Below, in pieces: positions 8,920-16,912 of a stretch of 60,693 bases of DNA. Source of the stretch: Sediminibacterium sp. (GTDB lineage Bacteria > Bacteroidota > Bacteroidia > Chitinophagales > Chitinophagaceae); the NCBI GenBank assembly GCA_030158535.1, contig JAOASV010000130.1:1-60693 (forward strand). Reading direction: 5' to 3'. The notes under the pieces were generated by a model. The model made no database searches, was not told the DNA's origin, and saw only the letters and a program-made list of their open reading frames with translations. Each line of letters begins with the position of its first letter. The first letter of the stretch is position 1. Both the position numbers and the translations under genes were made by a program.

Positions 8920-9198
8920 ATGGAATTAAGCCTCGAAACCATAGAAAAACTGGATCCATCGGCCTTAACAAAGCTCATCAACGAATGGATCACCCAAGAC
9001 TTTAAAAAGCTGCTATTGGTGCTTTACCGCTTAGATGTGAGCGAGAAAAAACTAAGTCAGCTACTAGCAGAAAATAAGGGAGTAGACGCCGCCAATATTA
9101 TAGCAGCCCTTATAATCGAGCGTATTGCGGCGGCTAAAGCCTCCAGGGAAAAGTACAAAATGGACCCGTCTAGCATTCCTGACGACGAAAAATGGTAA
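8920..9198 (+). CDS. Small hypothetical protein (92 aa)
   Basis: I do not recognise a family. The 92-residue product is acidic and basic in alternation and looks entirely helical. It has no signal peptide and no cysteine. Residues 1-40 form amphipathic helices (KLDPSALTKLINEWITQDFKK), the middle has an alanine/isoleucine-rich helix (NIIAALIIERIAAAKASRE), and the tail DPSSIPDDEKW is polar and probably disordered. It begins nine bases after the DUF2400 gene, in the same direction, so it is probably co-transcribed. Tight spacing and plausible codon use argue that it is a real gene. Confidence 0.65.
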   Translation: MELSLETIEKLDPSALTKLINEWITQDFKKLLLVLYRLDVSEKKLSQLLAENKGVDAANIIAALIIERIAAAKASREKYKMDPSSIPDDEKW

Positions 9199-9279
9199 TT
9201 TTAACAGAAAAACGGGGCCTAGATATCCAATTTTATATAACTTTATAGTCATATCCTAAAACACTAAAAACACTTTTTT

Positions 9280-9465
9280 ATGAAAAAAATAATGATGCTT
9301 GCTGTTGCAGCTTTACTAACTACAGGTGCTGTATTTGCTTGTGATGGTAAAAAAGATTGCGCTAAATGCAAAAAAGAAGAGAAAAAAGCTTGTGGTAAAG
9401 ACTGCAAGAAAGATTGCAAAAAATGCAAGAAGGACCCTAAAACTGCAAGCGTTGTAAAAAAATAA
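9280..9465 (+). CDS. Exported Cys/Lys-rich mini-protein
   Basis: This is a 61-residue protein with a clear signal peptide: MKK, a hydrophobic core, and AVFA at residues 17-20. The mature part starts at Cys21 and is about 40 residues long, with seven cysteines and about half lysine. It repeats a KDC-KKC-type pattern (KKDCAKCKK, GKDCKKDCKKCKK). VFAC could act as an imperfect lipobox, so it may be a lipoprotein rather than soluble in the periplasm. The cysteine spacing suggests metal binding or extensive disulfides; both are inference. It has an 81-base upstream gap and a strong terminator 25 bases downstream, so it may be a separate short transcript. Confidence 0.7.
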   Translation: MKKIMMLAVAALLTTGAVFACDGKKDCAKCKKEEKKACGKDCKKDCKKCKKDPKTASVVKK

Positions 9466-9490
9466 TTTTACAATCTAGTTTATAAAAAAA

Positions 9491-9516
9491 GCCGCTAAAA
9501 TGTTAGCGGCTTTTTT
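9491..9516. terminator. Bidirectional rho-independent terminator
   Basis: GCCGCTAA at 9491-9498 pairs perfectly with TTAGCGGC at 9503-9510 around a four-base loop. A run of six T follows on the plus strand and a run of A precedes it, giving a T run on the minus strand. It sits between the convergent Cys-rich gene and the HAD gene and can serve both. Confidence 0.9.
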
Positions 9517-9531
9517 ATGGATCCTATGTAA

Positions 9532-10227
9532 CTATAAAAGTTTAGCAATTGACGGTAAATCAAAAACTTCATGGGTGGCATGTACATGAGGGGTGGCACC
9601 AATATGATTTACAAAAATAGTATCCATTCCAGCGTTGATACCTCCTTTAATATCTGCATCTTGATTATCTCCAATCATAATACTATTACTAGCAGAAGCG
9701 CCAGTTTTCGCAAATGCATACTCAAAAATTTCTTTATTGGGTTTTAAACTATTACTTGCTTCTGAAGTAATAACTGTACCAAAGTATGGATCTAGTCCAG
9801 CGTGTTTAATTTTTTGATGTTGCACATTTTCAAAACCATTGGTAACAAGGTGCATCTGGTATCCCTTCTCTTGCAAATAAGTGAGTAGCTCGGTGGTGCC
9901 ATCAAACAATGCTTTTTTAGTAGGAAGTATTTCTAAAAAGTCGAGTGACATTTGCCTCGACAGTGTTTCGTCTGCTATTTTATATTCTAAAAGCGCCAAC
10001 CACATCCGCTTCCACTTCAATTCTTCCTGTTTAATAAAACCCTTGGTATACCTATCCCATAAGCGGTGATTGTGTGCACTATAATGATCAAAAAAATGAT
10101 CAAAGCTATCCACACCTCTGCCTGCCAAGTTGTGCGCTGTATAAAGGTCTTGTAGGCTTTCTTTGGCATTGGTTTCAAAATCCCATAGGGTATGATCTAG
10201 GTCAAAGAAAAGGTGTTGGTATTTCAT
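9532..10227 (-). CDS. yjjG: YjjG-type HAD family nucleotidase/phosphatase
   Basis: This 231-residue HAD hydrolase starts with the catalytic motif FDLDHTLWDFETN at residues 8-20 (nucleophile Asp and acid/base Asp). It continues with motif II in HLVTNGF (about residue 115) and ends with motif III/IV in IMIGDNQDADIKGG (about residue 195). The TLWDF variant and overall length match the YjjG group, noncanonical pyrimidine nucleotidases that remove modified dUMP/UMP derivatives; other small HAD phosphatases cannot be excluded. It is convergent with the Cys-rich gene across a shared terminator and divergent from the SDR gene. A TAACTTTG box five bases upstream of the start codon suggests a very short leader. 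Confidence 0.8.
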   Translation of the reverse strand: MKYQHLFFDLDHTLWDFETNAKESLQDLYTAHNLAGRGVDSFDHFFDHYSAHNHRLWDRYTKGFIKQEELKWKRMWLALLEYKIADETLSRQMSLDFLEILPTKKALFDGTTELLTYLQEKGYQMHLVTNGFENVQHQKIKHAGLDPYFGTVITSEASNSLKPNKEIFEYAFAKTGASASNSIMIGDNQDADIKGGINAGMDTIFVNHIGATPHVHATHEVFDLPSIAKLL

Positions 10228-10231
10228 GCGG

Positions 10232-10239
10232 CAAAGTTA
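10232..10239 (-). promoter_or_regulatory. Putative -7 box upstream of the HAD gene
   Basis: TAACTTTG on the minus strand fits TAnnTTTG. Transcription would begin at or within a base or two of the start codon at 10227, implying a leaderless or nearly leaderless message. No TTTG is found 19 bases upstream, so this is tentative. Confidence 0.35.
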
Positions 10240-10275
10240 AAGCAGTTTTACCCAAAAAATATGTTACTTCGTAGT

Positions 10276-10974
10276 ATGATAGTTGTAATTACAGGCGCCT
10301 CTAAAGGCATTGGAAAAGCAGTAGCTACTGCATTTGCACAAAAAGGGTACACCCTCCTACTTTGTAGTAGAGGTGAAACGGCTTTGTATGACACCGTTGC
10401 TGCATTACAAACCGCTTACCCGGATGCAACTATTAAAGCAAGACCCACCGATATGTCTAACGAAGCGGATGTTCATGCTTTTGCGGCTTGGTGCTTAGAA
10501 AAAGGAACGCCCGATATCATTATTAATAATGCAGGCCATTTTGTACCCGGCAGTATTTATAATGAAGCACCTGGCACACTTGCTACGATGATCGAAAGCA
10601 ATTTGTACAGTGCTTATCATTTAACAAGAGCTTTGCTTGCGCCTATGATGTCCGCTAAAAAAGGACATATTTTTAATATTTGCTCGATCGCATCACTTCA
10701 TGCGTATGCCAATGGTGGTAGTTATAGTATTAGCAAATTTGCATTAGCTGGATTCACAAAAAATTTACGCGAAGAATTAAAGCCGCACGGCATAAAAGTT
10801 ACGGGCGTATATCCTGGGGCTGTTTATACGGCCAGTTGGGATGGATCGGGCGTAGACCCTAAAAGAATTATGGAAGCAAGTGATGTTGCTACAATGATTG
10901 TGTCTGCTGCTTCCTTATCGGATGCAGCCGTTGCAGAAGACATTGTGCTAAGACCTCAGTTAGGCGATTTATAA
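10276..10974 (+). CDS. Short-chain dehydrogenase/reductase (SDR)
   Basis: This classical SDR of 232 residues (start chosen at ATG 10276, giving MIVVITGASKGIGKAV) has the nucleotide-binding TGASKGIG at residues 6-13. It also has the NNAG motif (IIINNAGHF, about residue 82), a serine in NICSIAS, and the catalytic YSISK (about residue 148). Upstream in-frame ATGs at 10213 and 10261 would place extra residues before the Rossmann strand, which is unusual. The substrate is unknown. The C-terminus is short, as in 3-oxoacyl-reductase-like and sepiapterin-reductase-like SDRs. The gene stands alone, divergent from the HAD gene and convergent with psd. Confidence 0.88.
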   Translation: MIVVITGASKGIGKAVATAFAQKGYTLLLCSRGETALYDTVAALQTAYPDATIKARPTDMSNEADVHAFAAWCLEKGTPDIIINNAGHFVPGSIYNEAPGTLATMIESNLYSAYHLTRALLAPMMSAKKGHIFNICSIASLHAYANGGSYSISKFALAGFTKNLREELKPHGIKVTGVYPGAVYTASWDGSGVDPKRIMEASDVATMIVSAASLSDAAVAEDIVLRPQLGDL

Positions 10975-10988
10975 AAGGAGATCTCGTA

Positions 10989-11648
10989 TTAAGACCAAGT
11001 AGCAAGAACGGTTACACCACCTTTTACCACTTCATTAAGTGCAACGTTAATTTTTGTACCTACTGGTAATAAAATATCAACCCTACTGCCAAATTTAATA
11101 AAGCCGTACTCTTCGGTTTGCTTTACTTCTTGACCTACTGAAGTATAATTACAAATACGTTTTGCAAGCGCTCCAGCAATTTGTTTGTATAAAATAGTAC
11201 CGTGGTTATTTTCTACAGCTACGCTCCATCTTTCATTTTCGGTAGAAGATTTTGGATGCCATGCAACCAGGTACTTTCCTTTGTGGTACTGGTTATACAC
11301 CACTTTACCGCTCATTGGATTTCTGTTCACGTGCACGTTTGCAGGACTCATAAACACACTCACTTGAATGCGTTTATCTTTAAAATATTCTACATCTGTA
11401 ATTTCTTCAATCACTACCACTTTACCATCGGCAGGACAAATAATTTGATTGTCGTTGATGGTTAATGTTCTTTTGGGAATTCTAAAAAATGAAATGATAA
11501 ATAAGAAGAAGAAAAGAGTTAGGCCAAAAATGGCGCCAGCTAATCTAGGGCAACAGGTTCCTAAATAAGAAATGGAAATCAAATTGATAATACCAAAAAT
11601 GAGAGCAGTAATACCAATAGTGCGGAAACCTTCGCGGTGAATTGTCAT
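10989..11648 (-). CDS. psd: Phosphatidylserine decarboxylase (short type)
   Basis: This enzyme converts phosphatidylserine to phosphatidylethanolamine, the last step of PE synthesis. At 219 residues it belongs to the short PSD type found in Bacteroidota and archaea. The start is taken at ATG 11648 (MTIHREGF), because the longer frame would run into cdsA. Two hydrophobic helices lie near the N-terminus (about residues 12-50). The conserved ICPADGKVVVIEE and MSPANVHVNRNP blocks follow. The C-terminal FIKFGSRVDILLP contains the Gly-Ser pair where the proenzyme cleaves itself to form the pyruvoyl cofactor. It follows cdsA by 34 bases, so two successive steps of phospholipid synthesis share an operon. 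Confidence 0.92.
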   Translation of the reverse strand: MTIHREGFRTIGITALIFGIINLISISYLGTCCPRLAGAIFGLTLFFFLFIISFFRIPKRTLTINDNQIICPADGKVVVIEEITDVEYFKDKRIQVSVFMSPANVHVNRNPMSGKVVYNQYHKGKYLVAWHPKSSTENERWSVAVENNHGTILYKQIAGALAKRICNYTSVGQEVKQTEEYGFIKFGSRVDILLPVGTKINVALNEVVKGGVTVLATWS

Positions 11649-11682
11649 AATAATGATTTGAGTTGCAAATGTAAAGTAAAAT

Positions 11683-12375
11683 CTATTGCGCAAAAAGTGT
11701 TAGCAGTAGCCAAACACAAGGGCTTGCTAATAATAAAGAGTCGAAACGGTCAAAAAAACCGCCGTGCCCCGGCATAATACGGCCGCTATCTTTAACGCCA
11801 GCCATTCTTTTAAACTTACTTTCTATCAAATCACCAATGGTGCCAGTTATTGCAGCCGTTGCACTCACAATAACAAGTGTTTGATAAGAGAGCTCGGTTA
11901 GCGCCTTGCCTAATAACACCACTGCAACTATCGCAAGAATGGCTCCACCAATGGTTCCCTCCCATGTTTTTTTAGGTGACAAAGCAGAAAGCGGCGTTTT
12001 ACCTATAAATGAACCTACTATATAAGCCATAGTATCATTGATCCAAATACTTATAATAACAAGCATGGGCAATACATAATATTGAGTGGTTCCTAATATA
12101 GAGACCCAATGTGTAGATGCTAAATGTGTAATGGCAAAAAAGCTAGTAGTTATGTATGCAAGTCCAAACAAGTTATACAAAACCTTTGCTTTTGTAGTTT
12201 GAATGGTGGATGTACCTTTTATAAGTTTACTATACTCGATATAGCAACCCGTATGCACAATTAAAAAAAGTATGATAAAACTATCGATGCTGTAAAAAAT
12301 AGCACCTAGCATCACCACAACAAAAATAACTGCCGATAAAGCCCTTGTTTTAAATGTTTGAAGATCGAGTGCCAT
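11683..12375 (-). CDS. cdsA: Phosphatidate cytidylyltransferase
   Basis: CdsA makes CDP-diacylglycerol from phosphatidic acid and CTP in the inner membrane. The 230-residue product has several hydrophobic helices. Near residues 185-215 it carries the full signature: SKFKRMAGVKDSGRIMPGHG followed by GFFDRFDSLL. This includes the KDSGRIMPGHGG and DRFD metal/substrate motifs. The N-terminus is shorter than in E. coli, as is common in this phylum. Downstream psd and upstream DUF2007 and CPBP genes run in the same direction with small gaps (34, 8 and 41 bases). Confidence 0.93.
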   Translation of the reverse strand: MALDLQTFKTRALSAVIFVVVMLGAIFYSIDSFIILFLIVHTGCYIEYSKLIKGTSTIQTTKAKVLYNLFGLAYITTSFFAITHLASTHWVSILGTTQYYVLPMLVIISIWINDTMAYIVGSFIGKTPLSALSPKKTWEGTIGGAILAIVAVVLLGKALTELSYQTLVIVSATAAITGTIGDLIESKFKRMAGVKDSGRIMPGHGGFFDRFDSLLLASPCVWLLLTLFAQ

Positions 12376-12383
12376 AGCAGCTA

Positions 12384-12602
12384 TTATACGGTGAAGTCTA
12401 AATGTTCTGATTGTTGATCAATAAGTTCGCGCGCAAATAAAACCATATCATGAGGTACATAAAGTTGTATGTCACCAAACATCGGATAACTACTGTCTTG
12501 TTTATTTAATAGTTGCACAGGCACATCATTTTCTGAAAGTACGCCTTCGATAATGGAAGCTTCTGCAAAAACACGCGTACTAAATATTTTTTCCCAAGAC
12601 AT
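12384..12602 (-). CDS. DUF2007 domain small protein
   Basis: The 72-residue product fits the DUF2007 family (putative prokaryotic signal-transducing protein). WEKIFSTRVFAEASIIEGVL at the start, a central VPVQLLNKQDSSYP strand pair and a C-terminal ARELID helix make up this small alpha/beta fold. No function is established. It lies eight bases upstream of cdsA and 41 downstream of the CPBP gene, so it is part of the phospholipid operon, which is a common Bacteroidota context. Confidence 0.75.
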   Translation of the reverse strand: MSWEKIFSTRVFAEASIIEGVLSENDVPVQLLNKQDSSYPMFGDIQLYVPHDMVLFARELIDQQSEHLDFTV

Positions 12603-12643
12603 AATGAATGATACATTAAATGTGAACGATTACAATTGTGAAG

Positions 12644-13546
12644 TTACAACGGTTTAACCAATGTAGCGTTATACTTTTTAAGCGCATTGAATGAAAACCA
12701 TAATATCATGAGCCCATTAAGTCCAGCCCAAATAGAAAGATTTTCGTCCATAGCCTTTTCAACAGATTTACCTTGTAATGTTACAATATAAAGCTGCGTG
12801 ACTATGAGTCCGTTGTTTAAAAAATGCATTAAAATACTCAGCCAAATATTTTTAGTATGATAAAAAAGTAGTCCGAGCACAATACCAAGTGCTGTCCTAG
12901 ATAAAAAACCAAAGAATGAAAAATGTATAGCACTAAAAAAGATGCTTGTAATAATGATACCTACCCATACATTTTTTGTCCACCCTATAAATAAAGGTTG
13001 TACTGTAGATCTAAAAAGTAATTCTTCAAATATTGCTGGCGCTAAAGCCATTACAAAAAGAGCTGTAACATAATCTAGCACACTATCCATGCGCGCCATG
13101 TTAAGCATGAGTGTTTTATAGGTTTGCTCTAATGCTTTTGCTTGTTCTAATAATTTTGCAGGTAAATAAATATGCTGGTTAACTTCTGCAAGTGCACCGC
13201 TAAGCGTTACTCCGCCAAACGAAATCAAAACGGTATACAATAATAACTTAGGCCCCCCTATTTTAGCAAAACCAAGGGCCTCAACTGTTGTTTGCGATTC
13301 TGTTTTATTGATGCGGGTAAAAATGATCGCTGGAAAAACAAAGGCAATGAAGGTAGCGCCCAAATTGAGGACTTTAGACATACCTGCATTGGCTGGTAAA
13401 TTTAGTAGCGCTGGCACTTCTAACAACTTACAATGTAGGAGTTGACTCCCTACAAGGGTTAATAAAAAGGTGCCCACAATCATAAATACCCCTAAAAGCC
13501 CCATTAAAAATATAAATTGAACTGGATAACTATAGGTTTGTTTCAT
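12644..13546 (-). CDS. CPBP-family intramembrane metalloprotease
   Basis: This 300-residue membrane protein has about eight hydrophobic helices. The hallmark CPBP (Abi/CAAX-protease-like) motifs are EELLFRS at about residue 189 and FSAIHFSFFGFLSR at about residue 223, followed by HFLNNG near residue 257. These supply the glutamates and histidines of the intramembrane active site. The physiological substrate is unknown. It is the first gene of the leftward unit with DUF2007, cdsA and psd, and is divergent from dusB across about 107 bases. Confidence 0.88.
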   Translation of the reverse strand: MKQTYSYPVQFIFLMGLLGVFMIVGTFLLTLVGSQLLHCKLLEVPALLNLPANAGMSKVLNLGATFIAFVFPAIIFTRINKTESQTTVEALGFAKIGGPKLLLYTVLISFGGVTLSGALAEVNQHIYLPAKLLEQAKALEQTYKTLMLNMARMDSVLDYVTALFVMALAPAIFEELLFRSTVQPLFIGWTKNVWVGIIITSIFFSAIHFSFFGFLSRTALGIVLGLLFYHTKNIWLSILMHFLNNGLIVTQLYIVTLQGKSVEKAMDENLSIWAGLNGLMILWFSFNALKKYNATLVKPL

Positions 13547-13565
13547 GAGTTGAAAAATAAGCTTG

Positions 13566-13573
13566 TAAATTTG
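13566..13573 (+). promoter_or_regulatory. Putative -7 box for dusB
   Basis: TAAATTTG on the plus strand matches TAnnTTTG. It would give a leader of about 75 bases before the dusB ATG at 13654. No well-spaced TTTG is present upstream, so confidence is low. Confidence 0.35.
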
Positions 13574-13653
13574 TGCCGCCGCCGTAATTGTTGAGAGAAC
13601 TAAGATAACACTTGAACTGATTGCAACAAAAAGCGGATAAATAATTAAAGACC

Positions 13654-14691
13654 ATGGTTAAAATAGATACAATAGAACTTCCCGATTTTCCGCTACTGTT
13701 GGCACCCATGGAAGATGTGAGTGATCCACCCTTTAGAGTGGTGTGTAAAGAAAACGGGGCTGATTTAATGTACACCGAATTTATTAGTAGTGAAGGTCTT
13801 ATACGTGACGCCATTAAAAGCCGTAAAAAGCTAGATATTTTTGATTACGAAAGACCGGTGGGTATTCAGATATTTGGCGGCGATGAAGATAGTTTGGCAC
13901 TGGCTGCTAAAATTGTAGATGTTACCAACCCCGATTTATTAGATATTAATTTTGGTTGTCCTGTAAAAAAAGTAGCAGGAAAAGGAGCAGGTGCTGGTGT
14001 TTTAAAAGACCTTGATTTAATGGTTCGCTTAACAGCAGCCGTTGTTAAAGCCACTAAATTACCCGTTACCGTAAAAACAAGACTGGGTTGGGATGAAGAC
14101 AGTAAAAATATTGAAGAAGTAGCCGAGCGCTTACAAGACGTGGGCATTAAAGCACTCAGTATTCACGGACGTACGCGTGCGCAAATGTATAAAGGCGAAG
14201 CCGATTGGACTTTAATTGCGAAAGTAAAAAACAACCCACGCATTCATATTCCTATTTTTGGAAATGGAGATATTGATAGCCCACAAAAAGCAGTTGCCTA
14301 TAAAAATAAATATGGCGTAGATGGTGTTATGATTGGTAGAGCGGCCATTGGATATCCATGGATTTTTAGAGAAATCAAGCACTATATTAAAACCGGCGAA
14401 ATGATGGCAGCGCCAACAGTGGCGGAGCGTGTAGCGGTTTGTAGACAACATTTAATTCAGTCGGTGGCGTGGAAAGGACCGGTGGTGGGTATCAATGAAA
14501 TGAGAAGACATTACGCCAACTATTTAAAAGGATTGCCGGGCATTAAAGATTACAGAAATAGACTGGTAACCATCAAAGAAAGTGAAGGTGTAGAAGAAGT
14601 ACTCAATGAAATTGCTGAAGTATACAAAGACTTTATTGTAGAAAGAGCGCCCATTGAACTAATAAACTACCACGAAAACTGTCCGCTGTAA
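13654..14691 (+). CDS. dusB: tRNA-dihydrouridine synthase (DusB-like)
   Basis: This FMN enzyme reduces uridines in the tRNA D-loop. The 345-residue TIM barrel opens with LLAPMEDVSDPPFRVVCKENG (about residues 15-34), a Dus hallmark. It continues with INFGCPVKKVAGKGAGAG near residue 95, which contains the catalytic Cys, and then PVTVKTRLGWD, SIHGRTRAQMYKGEADW, and GVMIGRAAIGYPWIF near residue 225 (phosphate-binding Gly-Arg). A helical tRNA-binding tail follows. Length is that of DusB. Choice of DusB over other Dus subfamilies rests on the PVKKV and RAQMYKG motifs. Confidence 0.92.
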   Translation: MVKIDTIELPDFPLLLAPMEDVSDPPFRVVCKENGADLMYTEFISSEGLIRDAIKSRKKLDIFDYERPVGIQIFGGDEDSLALAAKIVDVTNPDLLDINFGCPVKKVAGKGAGAGVLKDLDLMVRLTAAVVKATKLPVTVKTRLGWDEDSKNIEEVAERLQDVGIKALSIHGRTRAQMYKGEADWTLIAKVKNNPRIHIPIFGNGDIDSPQKAVAYKNKYGVDGVMIGRAAIGYPWIFREIKHYIKTGEMMAAPTVAERVAVCRQHLIQSVAWKGPVVGINEMRRHYANYLKGLPGIKDYRNRLVTIKESEGVEEVLNEIAEVYKDFIVERAPIELINYHENCPL

Positions 14692-14697
14692 TTATAT

Positions 14698-15384
14698 TTA
14701 TTGAAGTTGTGTTGCAACAACTTCATCTAGTGGAGACACTGTTTGCGGAAAGTAAGCCGTTAACACACCTTCTTCGTTGACTAGATATTTACAAAAATTC
14801 CAAACGGGTGCTTTACTACACCAACCGTTGGCCGTAGGTTGTGTAAGCCACTGATACACGCTTTGTTGCTCGGAACCCTTTACCACAGAGCCTTTGCGCA
14901 TGAGTAAAAAAGTAACACCATAATTTACTTTACAAAAAGTAGCAATGTCGGCGTCCGATTTTTTTTCTTGCTCTTTAAAATCGTTGGCAGGAAATCCTAT
15001 CACCACTAAATTATTTTTATATTGTTGATAGAGCGCTTCTAGCTCTTTGTACTGTCCTGTATAACCACAATCAGAAGCGGTGTTTACAAGTAATACTTTT
15101 TTGCCTCTAAAGGTTTCAAAAGAAATAGAATCACCATTATTTAAAACAGCAGTAAGCGCGTAAAAATCTTTAACAGGCGCTTTACCTTCCGTATTTAGCT
15201 GAACCGCATTTCTAGCACCCATTAATTTTCCAGGAAACATAATCACCGGATACATGGTTTTCAAAATGGATTGTCTATAACTCATGTCTTTCTTTTTCAT
15301 AAGTAAAACAGAGCCAACAATAACACCAAAAACAATCGCAAATTTTATCATCATGGGTTTTATATTTTGTAAACGCGTACGCAT
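14698..15384 (-). CDS. Membrane-anchored glutathione peroxidase family protein (Cys type)
   Basis: This thiol peroxidase reduces hydrogen or lipid peroxides. The start is taken at ATG 15384, which overlaps the ALDH stop by one base (TAATG), giving 228 residues. An N-terminal hydrophobic helix (about residues 13-29) suggests inner-membrane anchoring. The catalytic motif NTASDCGYTGQYKELE carries Cys106 (TGT codon, not selenocysteine). Downstream are VIGFPANDFKEQE (catalytic Gln/Asn region) and VWNFCKYLV (the family's WNF.K motif). Most bacterial homologues are about 160 residues; the extra 65 are the anchor and linker. Coupling to an aldehyde dehydrogenase suggests lipid-peroxide and aldehyde detoxification. 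Confidence 0.88.
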   Translation of the reverse strand: MRTRLQNIKPMMIKFAIVFGVIVGSVLLMKKKDMSYRQSILKTMYPVIMFPGKLMGARNAVQLNTEGKAPVKDFYALTAVLNNGDSISFETFRGKKVLLVNTASDCGYTGQYKELEALYQQYKNNLVVIGFPANDFKEQEKKSDADIATFCKVNYGVTFLLMRKGSVVKGSEQQSVYQWLTQPTANGWCSKAPVWNFCKYLVNEEGVLTAYFPQTVSPLDEVVATQLQ

Positions 15385-16751
15385 TAACCTATTAATTTTT
15401 TTAACAACCAACCTTTGCCTTTATACGGCGGATATTTTAAATCTGGATCGAGCCAAGTAGGTGTTTTCATCACCGATTTAATATGCGAAAAAGTATCAAA
15501 ACTTAATTTTCCATGATAGCCACCCATACCGCTAAAACCCCTGCCACCAAAGGGTAATGCGTGGTTGGTTAGATGCCAACTGGTATTATTAACGCAGGCG
15601 CCTCCCGATGGAACACTCGTTAACCAATACTGCTCTGAAGCACTATTGTTTGTAAACACATAAAATGCCAACGGGTTTGGATGGCGGTTAATGATTGCAA
15701 GTGCTTCTTCGTTGGTATCGTAGGTAAGTATTGGAAGTATTGGACCAAAAATTTCGTCTTGCATCACTTTACTATCTATAGATACATTTATTAAAAGTGT
15801 TGGTTCAATATATAAAGTAGCTGCATTTGATTTTCCACCGTGCACCACCGTACCGTCTTGTAAATAACTTACAAGTCGCTGCCACTGTTTTTCATTAATG
15901 ATTTTTCCATAACCATCTGTACTGGCCGGATCTTCGCCATAAAACTTTTTGGTAGCGATAATAAGTTCTTGTATCAAACTATCTTTTAATGCAGTAGGCA
16001 CGAGCACATAATCTGGCGCCACGCACATTTGACCACAATTGGAAAATTTAGAATTGACAATGCGGCGTGCAGCAACGCGCACATTGGCGTCAGAAGTAAG
16101 TACAGCAGGGCTTTTACCGCCTAGCTCTAAGGTTACGGGTACTAATTTTTCGGCGGCTTGCTTGTAAATAATTTTACCAACAAACGTACTACCTGTATAA
16201 AAAATATGATCGAATCTAAAATTTTCAAATAGTGGAGGCAATACAGCTGCGCCATCACCCTCTAGGTAAAGCATGTAATTTTCAGGAAACAACTGCCTAA
16301 TCATTTTACCCATAACAGCAGCAGTAGCGCCTGCAAATTCACTTGGCTTTAATACCGCGCAATTGCCTGCGGCAATCGCGCCAATCAGTGGCGTAAATAA
16401 AAGTTGAAACGGATAATTCCAAGGTGCAATAATACATACGACACCGAGTGGTTCCGGAACGGTATAACAACTAGAAGGTTGATTTAATAAATTGGTAGGC
16501 ACACTAGTTGGTTGCATCCAACTTTTTAAATGCTTGATGGTATAGTTTAATTCATTTAAGAAAAAACCTACTTCGGTGGCCCAGGCTTCTTCTTCCGATT
16601 TTTTAAGGTCGGTGTGGAGTGCCTGTGCTAGCTCTTTTTCATGGTCTAACACCAATTTTTTTAAGGCCTCCAGCCTGGCAAGCCTAAAAGCAAAAGATTG
16701 GGTAGCACCTGACATAAAATACTGTCTGAGTGCGTTCAATTGTTCATTCAT
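15384..16751 (-). CDS. NAD(P)-dependent aldehyde dehydrogenase (class 3-like)
   Basis: The enzyme oxidises aldehydes to acids. The 455-residue length and the C-terminal hydrophobic/basic tail fit the class 3 (ALDH3, fatty-aldehyde) group. Cofactor and active-site motifs are visible: APWNYPFQL near residue 110, FTGS near residue 185, the catalytic Glu in LELGGKSP (about 208), and the catalytic Cys in FSNCGQMCVAPDYV (about 242). An EIFGPILPIL block lies near 333. The stop overlaps the glutathione peroxidase start by one base, so the two are translationally coupled. Natural substrate unknown; long-chain or lipid-derived aldehydes are plausible. Confidence 0.92.
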   Translation of the reverse strand: MNEQLNALRQYFMSGATQSFAFRLARLEALKKLVLDHEKELAQALHTDLKKSEEEAWATEVGFFLNELNYTIKHLKSWMQPTSVPTNLLNQPSSCYTVPEPLGVVCIIAPWNYPFQLLFTPLIGAIAAGNCAVLKPSEFAGATAAVMGKMIRQLFPENYMLYLEGDGAAVLPPLFENFRFDHIFYTGSTFVGKIIYKQAAEKLVPVTLELGGKSPAVLTSDANVRVAARRIVNSKFSNCGQMCVAPDYVLVPTALKDSLIQELIIATKKFYGEDPASTDGYGKIINEKQWQRLVSYLQDGTVVHGGKSNAATLYIEPTLLINVSIDSKVMQDEIFGPILPILTYDTNEEALAIINRHPNPLAFYVFTNNSASEQYWLTSVPSGGACVNNTSWHLTNHALPFGGRGFSGMGGYHGKLSFDTFSHIKSVMKTPTWLDPDLKYPPYKGKGWLLKKLIG

Positions 16752-16912
16752 AGAAAAAGAGGTTAATATAGTAGCAATTTATACCTAAATAACGATACTC
16801 CTATCCTATTTGTTCGGGCCCTAAATATAATTTTAGCATTTCCCCATTTTTCAATAATTTAACCATCTCAAAAAACATGTAGGGTCATTCCTACTTCAAC
16901 GATTCTATACCT

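Noticed and set aside
14702..14725. 9-bp inverted repeat at the convergent ends of dusB and the glutathione peroxidase, considered as a terminator
   Set aside because: It lies inside the peroxidase coding sequence and has no T run on either side, so a terminator call is not supported.
14698..15384. Selenocysteine glutathione peroxidase, suggested by selD in the same window
   Set aside because: The catalytic codon is TGT (Cys106), not TGA, so no recoding is involved.
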